Assembly (NCBI GenBank): GCA_022615275.1
Contig: JAKEHA010000192.1
Coordinates: 1-8,145 of the forward strand
Direction: 5' to 3'
DNA length: 8,145 nt
Source: Candidatus Latescibacterota bacterium
Lineage (GTDB): Bacteria; Krumholzibacteriota; Krumholzibacteriia; WVZY01; JAKEHA01
The position numbers and the translations under genes are program-made. Positions 6,105-8,145 of the stretch are shown here, piece by piece. The number at the start of each line of letters is the position of its first letter. Within the stretch, counting starts at the first letter, position 1. Under the pieces are notes generated by a model that saw nothing but the letters and a program-made list of their open reading frames with translations, was not told the origin of the DNA and searched no databases.

Positions 6105-7226
6105 CTATTCTCCAAGGACGGGCGTCGTCGCCTCGAAGGCGGCGGCGCCCGTTCGCTTGCTCAAGGTATCGTAGAGAGGGACCATCACGCGCAGCGCCGC
6201 CTCCTGGGAGAAGCGCTCGCGCACCAGGCGCGGGCCCTCGTTCTGGGCGCGCGCGCGCAGCGCGCCGTCGGTGAGGGCGCGCACGATGGCGTCCGCGAGC
6301 GGCTGGGGGGAGACGTCCCGCACGACGACTCCCGTTTTGCCATCCACCACGATCGACGGCACGTCTCCCACCGGCGAGGCGACCACCGGAACGCCGGCGC
6401 TCACGGCTTCGAGGGCGGCATTGGGCAACCCTTCGAACGCCGACGGGAGCGCGAGGCACGACAAGCGCGCGATGCGCTCGGCCGCGTTGTCGACTGCGCC
6501 CACGAATTCCACAGCGCCCGAGACTCCAAGTCGGCCGGCGAGCGATCGCAGCGCGTCGCGGTTGGGGCCGTCGCCGATGAGCTCCAGGCAGGCGAGCGGG
6601 ATCTTCGCGCGCACGAGCGGAAGGGCGTGCAAGACGGAGTCGATCCGTTTCTGGTCCACCAGCCGGCCGACGCAACCGATCAGCCCCGGCACTGGATCTT
6701 GCGCGCGCGCGACCACGGGCGCGACGTTGGGCACGTAGTGCGCACGCGCACGATCCACGCCCAAGGTTCCGACCAGAAACGCGCGGCCGGCCTCCGAGTT
6801 GACCGTCACCGCGTCGGCGCGCCGCAGCATCCATTCCAGCACGCGTGCGCGTGCGCCCGTGAGCATCAAGCGCTCGTTGCGGAGCGAAAGCACGATGGGT
6901 TTGCCCCGCAGACGGCCGGCCAGGTAGGCGTACACGTTCGCCGCGTCGAGAAAACCGTGCACGATGTCGACGCGGTCCGCGCCGAGCGCGCGCGCGAGCG
7001 CGCGGAAGCGTCCGACGTCGAGGCCCGACCGGCGCGGCCACGTCGTCACCGCGATGCCGTCGGCGCGCAGCGTGGACCCATGGGGCGCGTCGATCGAAGA
7101 GAGAACATACACGCGCCTGGCGAAGCGCGGCGGCAGCGCGCGCGCCAGTAGCACGAGCTGCTTCTGCGCGCCGCCGTAGCCCAGGTCGTCGACGACGAAC
7201 CCCACCGTGGGTGTTTCGGAAGCCAC
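6105..7226 (-). CDS. Family 4 glycosyltransferase (GT-B fold)
   Basis: A cytoplasmic retaining glycosyltransferase of 373 residues that would transfer a sugar from an NDP-sugar in polysaccharide or glycolipid assembly. The N-terminal Rossmann domain begins VGFVVDDLGYGGAQKQLVLLARAL (8-31), with the GGAQ acceptor-side loop, then VDIVHGFLDAANVYAYLAG (86-104) and VTVNSEAGR (140-148). The C-terminal domain starts at IGCVGRLVDQKRID (183-196) and carries the GT4 signature EGLPNAALE (265-273), an E-x7-E motif, followed by AGVPVVASPVGDVPSIV (277-293). Length is normal and the frame is intact. The start is a GTG at 7224-7226; an in-frame TAG nine bases further upstream excludes an earlier start, and no clear Shine-Dalgarno is seen, so initiation may be weak or leaderless. 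It is convergent with the PDZ gene, with only 49 nt between the stops. An IS256-type element lies about 70 bp upstream of the start, so its native promoter or operon partners may have been separated. The acceptor and sugar are unknown. Confidence 0.9.
   Translation of the reverse strand: MASETPTVGFVVDDLGYGGAQKQLVLLARALPPRFARRVYVLSSIDAPHGSTLRADGIAVTTWPRRSGLDVGRFRALARALGADRVDIVHGFLDAANVYAYLAGRLRGKPIVLSLRNERLMLTGARARVLEWMLRRADAVTVNSEAGRAFLVGTLGVDRARAHYVPNVAPVVARAQDPVPGLIGCVGRLVDQKRIDSVLHALPLVRAKIPLACLELIGDGPNRDALRSLAGRLGVSGAVEFVGAVDNAAERIARLSCLALPSAFEGLPNAALEAVSAGVPVVASPVGDVPSIVVDGKTGVVVRDVSPQPLADAIVRALTDGALRARAQNEGPRLVRERFSQEAALRVMVPLYDTLSKRTGAAAFEATTPVLGE
6116..6154 (+). terminator. Long strand-biased hairpin within the 3' coding end of the convergent GT4 gene
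   Basis: Bases 6116-6133 pair with 6137-6154 around a 3-nt loop: 18 pairs, 15 Watson-Crick and three G-U in plus-strand RNA. In minus-strand RNA the same three positions become C-A or A-C mismatches, so the fold favours the transcript coming from the PDZ gene, whose stop is 60 nt upstream. The U-tract after it is poor (GCUUGCUC), so if it terminates it is a U-poor hairpin or an RNA end-protecting structure. Confidence 0.4.
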
Positions 7227-7264
7227 GTCGCGATTCTAGAGTAACTCGCCGCGTGCCGACCACA

Positions 7265-7270
7265 TATCTA
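7265..7270 (-). promoter_or_regulatory. Weak -10 candidate upstream of the GT4 gene
   Basis: On the minus strand TAGATA lies about 40 nt before the GTG start, in a locally AT-richer stretch of the 71-bp gap between the GT4 gene and the IS end. No good -35 sits at the usual distance. The outward-facing TTGAGA at the IS end (7305-7310) is too far (34 nt) to pair with it. This is only a candidate. Confidence 0.2.
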
Positions 7271-7297
7271 TTGGGTTGTGGCCGCGAGATTGTCCCT

Positions 7298-7323
7298 GGG
7301 CTCATCTCAATAGGTGTGTAAAA
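7298..7323 (+). repeat. Probable left terminal inverted repeat of the IS256-family element
   Basis: The inner end, TGTGTAAAA (7315-7323), is the same motif found at the inner end of the ~26-bp terminal repeats of IS256 and several relatives. Counting back 26 bases puts the outer end at GGG, 7298. The matching right end is outside the window, so the boundary is an inference and could be off by a few bases. The target duplication, usually 8-9 bp, would then be about 7289-7297. Confidence 0.45.
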
Positions 7324-7388
7324 GGTTAAGGCGACGTAACCTTCCGGTGAAACAAGAACCTGGGCCCTCGGGCCCAAAACGGAAGGAG
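7322..7388 (+). promoter_or_regulatory. Transposase leader with mutually exclusive stems and a hidden ribosome binding site
   Basis: Stem A pairs AAGGTTA (7322-7328) with TAACCTT (7337-7343). Stem B pairs CCTTCCG (7340-7346) with CGGAAGG (7380-7386), which is the Shine-Dalgarno region (GGAAGGAG, 7381-7388) of the transposase ATG at 7396. A and B share 7340-7343 and cannot both form. Inside B sits a third hairpin, TGGGCC (7361-7366) with GGCCCA (7371-7376), loop CTCG. The arrangement looks like translational control of transposase. It is not a terminator because A residues, not T, follow the hairpin. Confidence 0.45.
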
Positions 7389-7395
7389 AGTCGCC

Positions 7396-8145
7396 ATGAG
7401 CAAGAGAACACCCCGGACCACGTCCACGTCAATGCCAACGTGGGAGACGCTCGAGGCGTGGGCCCGCCTGCAGATCCAGGAGAAGCTCCAGGACGTTCTG
7501 GAAGAGGAAGTAACGGCGTTTCTGGGCCGCGAGAATGGCCAGCGCCGAGCGGCGGTGGATGCCGAGCGGGGCTATCGCAACGGCTACCAGAAACCGCGTC
7601 ATCTGTCGATGAGCGGCGGGACGATCACGGTGCGACGACCGCGGGTGCGGGACGTCGAAGAGCGTTTCGAGAGTCGACTGCTCCCGTTGTTCCGTCGGCG
7701 CACGGAAGAGGTGGCGGCGTTGTGGCCGGAGCTCTACCTGCACGGGCTCTCGCAGGGGGACTTCGAGCTGGCGCTGCGCGGGCTCTTGGGTGAGGGGGCG
7801 CCTTTGCCGGCCTCCTCGATCGAGCGTTTGAAAGCGCGCTGGCAGGCGGAGTACGAGGCGTGGACGCAGAGCCGGCTCGACGATCTCGATGTGGTGTACG
7901 TGTGGGCAGATGGGATCTACGTCAAGGCGGGGCTGGAGCGGGAGAAGGCGTGCCTGTTGGTGGTGTGCGCGGCGCTCGCGGACGGGACGAAGCGCGTGCT
8001 CGCGGTACGCGCGGGCTATCGGGAGTCGACGGAGTCGTGGAAGGCGCTCTTGCTCGATCTGAAAGCGCGTGGGCTGGAGCCGCCGAAGCTCCAGGCGCGG
8101 GGGCGAGAGGAGTTGTGCGCCATCCCGTACGCTACAACGCGCAAA
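7396..8145 (+). CDS. IS256-family (Mutator-like) transposase, N-terminal 250 codons, frame doubtful near the end
   Basis: A DDE transposase that would move the surrounding IS. ATG 7396 is preceded by GGAAGGAG at 7 nt; the frame is open to the last base. An N-terminal helical DNA-binding region includes LQDVLEEEVTAFLGRE (about 31-46), followed by RGYRNGYQKPRHLSMSGGTITVRRPRVRD (58-86), a hallmark of the family, then LYLHGLSQGDFELALRGLLGE (113-133). The catalytic domain begins at VVYVWADGIYVKAGLEREKACLLV (166-189); D172 is the first acidic residue of the triad. The block ESTESWKALLLDLKARGLEPPKL (210-232) is also well conserved. After residue 232 the family would normally show a 'DGxxGxWxA' motif with the second catalytic Asp, then a 'P-x-T-x-x-QRCxxHK' block; here the frame reads QARGREELCAIPYATTRK and the motif is missing. 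A frameshift, decay or base-calling errors in about 8092-8145 are possible. The full protein would be about 390-430 residues. Confidence 0.85.
   Translation, partial: MSKRTPRTTSTSMPTWETLEAWARLQIQEKLQDVLEEEVTAFLGRENGQRRAAVDAERGYRNGYQKPRHLSMSGGTITVRRPRVRDVEERFESRLLPLFRRRTEEVAALWPELYLHGLSQGDFELALRGLLGEGAPLPASSIERLKARWQAEYEAWTQSRLDDLDVVYVWADGIYVKAGLEREKACLLVVCAALADGTKRVLAVRAGYRESTESWKALLLDLKARGLEPPKLQARGREELCAIPYATTRK

Larger units (their letters stand above)
7298..8145 (+). mobile_element. IS256-family insertion sequence, left part
   Basis: The element is recognised by its transposase gene and the TGTGTAAAA-type end. It contains a structured leader of about 70 bp and the first 250 codons of the transposase, and runs off the window. 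It points away from the GT4 gene. Complete members are commonly 1.2-1.5 kb, so roughly half is visible. Confidence 0.75.

Noticed and set aside
6072..7151. Plus-strand open frame of 359 codons over the GT4 gene
   Set aside because: Arg/His-rich shadow without motifs; the minus-strand frame carries complete GT4 signatures.
7361..7376. GGGCCC hairpin before the transposase as an intrinsic terminator
   Set aside because: It is followed by AAAAC on the plus strand, and on the minus strand the T residues precede the stem, so it fits neither orientation.
7314..7793. Plus-strand open frame of 159 codons overlapping the transposase start
   Set aside because: Different frame from the transposase, starts in the IS terminal repeat, and shows no recognisable motif.

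Overview
The window is uniformly high-GC DNA with dense coding and no RNA gene or CRISPR array that I can see. The gene content suggests a Gram-negative-type bacterium: a Wzz-like polysaccharide co-polymerase, an O-antigen-ligase-family membrane protein and an exported PDZ protein. The sequence does not let me name the phylum, and environmental or metagenomic DNA is plausible.

Left part (1-1163): the 3' end of a beta-propeller protein of the two-component-regulator-propeller type, then about 200 bp that hold a good sigma70-like promoter with an extended -10, a GC palindrome and a leader of roughly 130 nt. Middle (1164-4948): a tight three-gene operon for a surface polysaccharide. It encodes a membrane-anchored family 2 glycosyltransferase, a Wzz/GumC-type chain-length protein without a kinase domain, and a Wzy/WaaL-type polymerase or ligase that starts at a GTG overlapping the preceding stop. 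Together they would add sugars, polymerise repeat units and set chain length. Flippase, outer-membrane exporter and other transferases are not in the window. Next (5081-6055) comes an exported tandem-PDZ protein that resembles an HtrA/DegP protease with its protease domain removed and a C-terminal coiled coil added.

Right part: a convergent family 4 glycosyltransferase on the minus strand (6105-7226), whose 3' coding end contains a long hairpin that pairs better in plus-strand RNA and may end the PDZ transcript. About 70 bp upstream of its start lies the left end of an IS256-family insertion sequence (inferred from 7298), whose transposase runs off the window edge. The IS leader can fold in two mutually exclusive ways, one of which hides the transposase ribosome binding site. 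The last 20 or so transposase codons no longer match the family, which suggests a frameshift, decay or poor sequence quality near the edge.

I did not find a convincing new defence or mobile system. The most unusual items are the two RNA-structure candidates (6116-6154 and 7322-7388), the protease-less tandem-PDZ protein, and the cluster of TTTCG/CGAAA words before the operon promoter.
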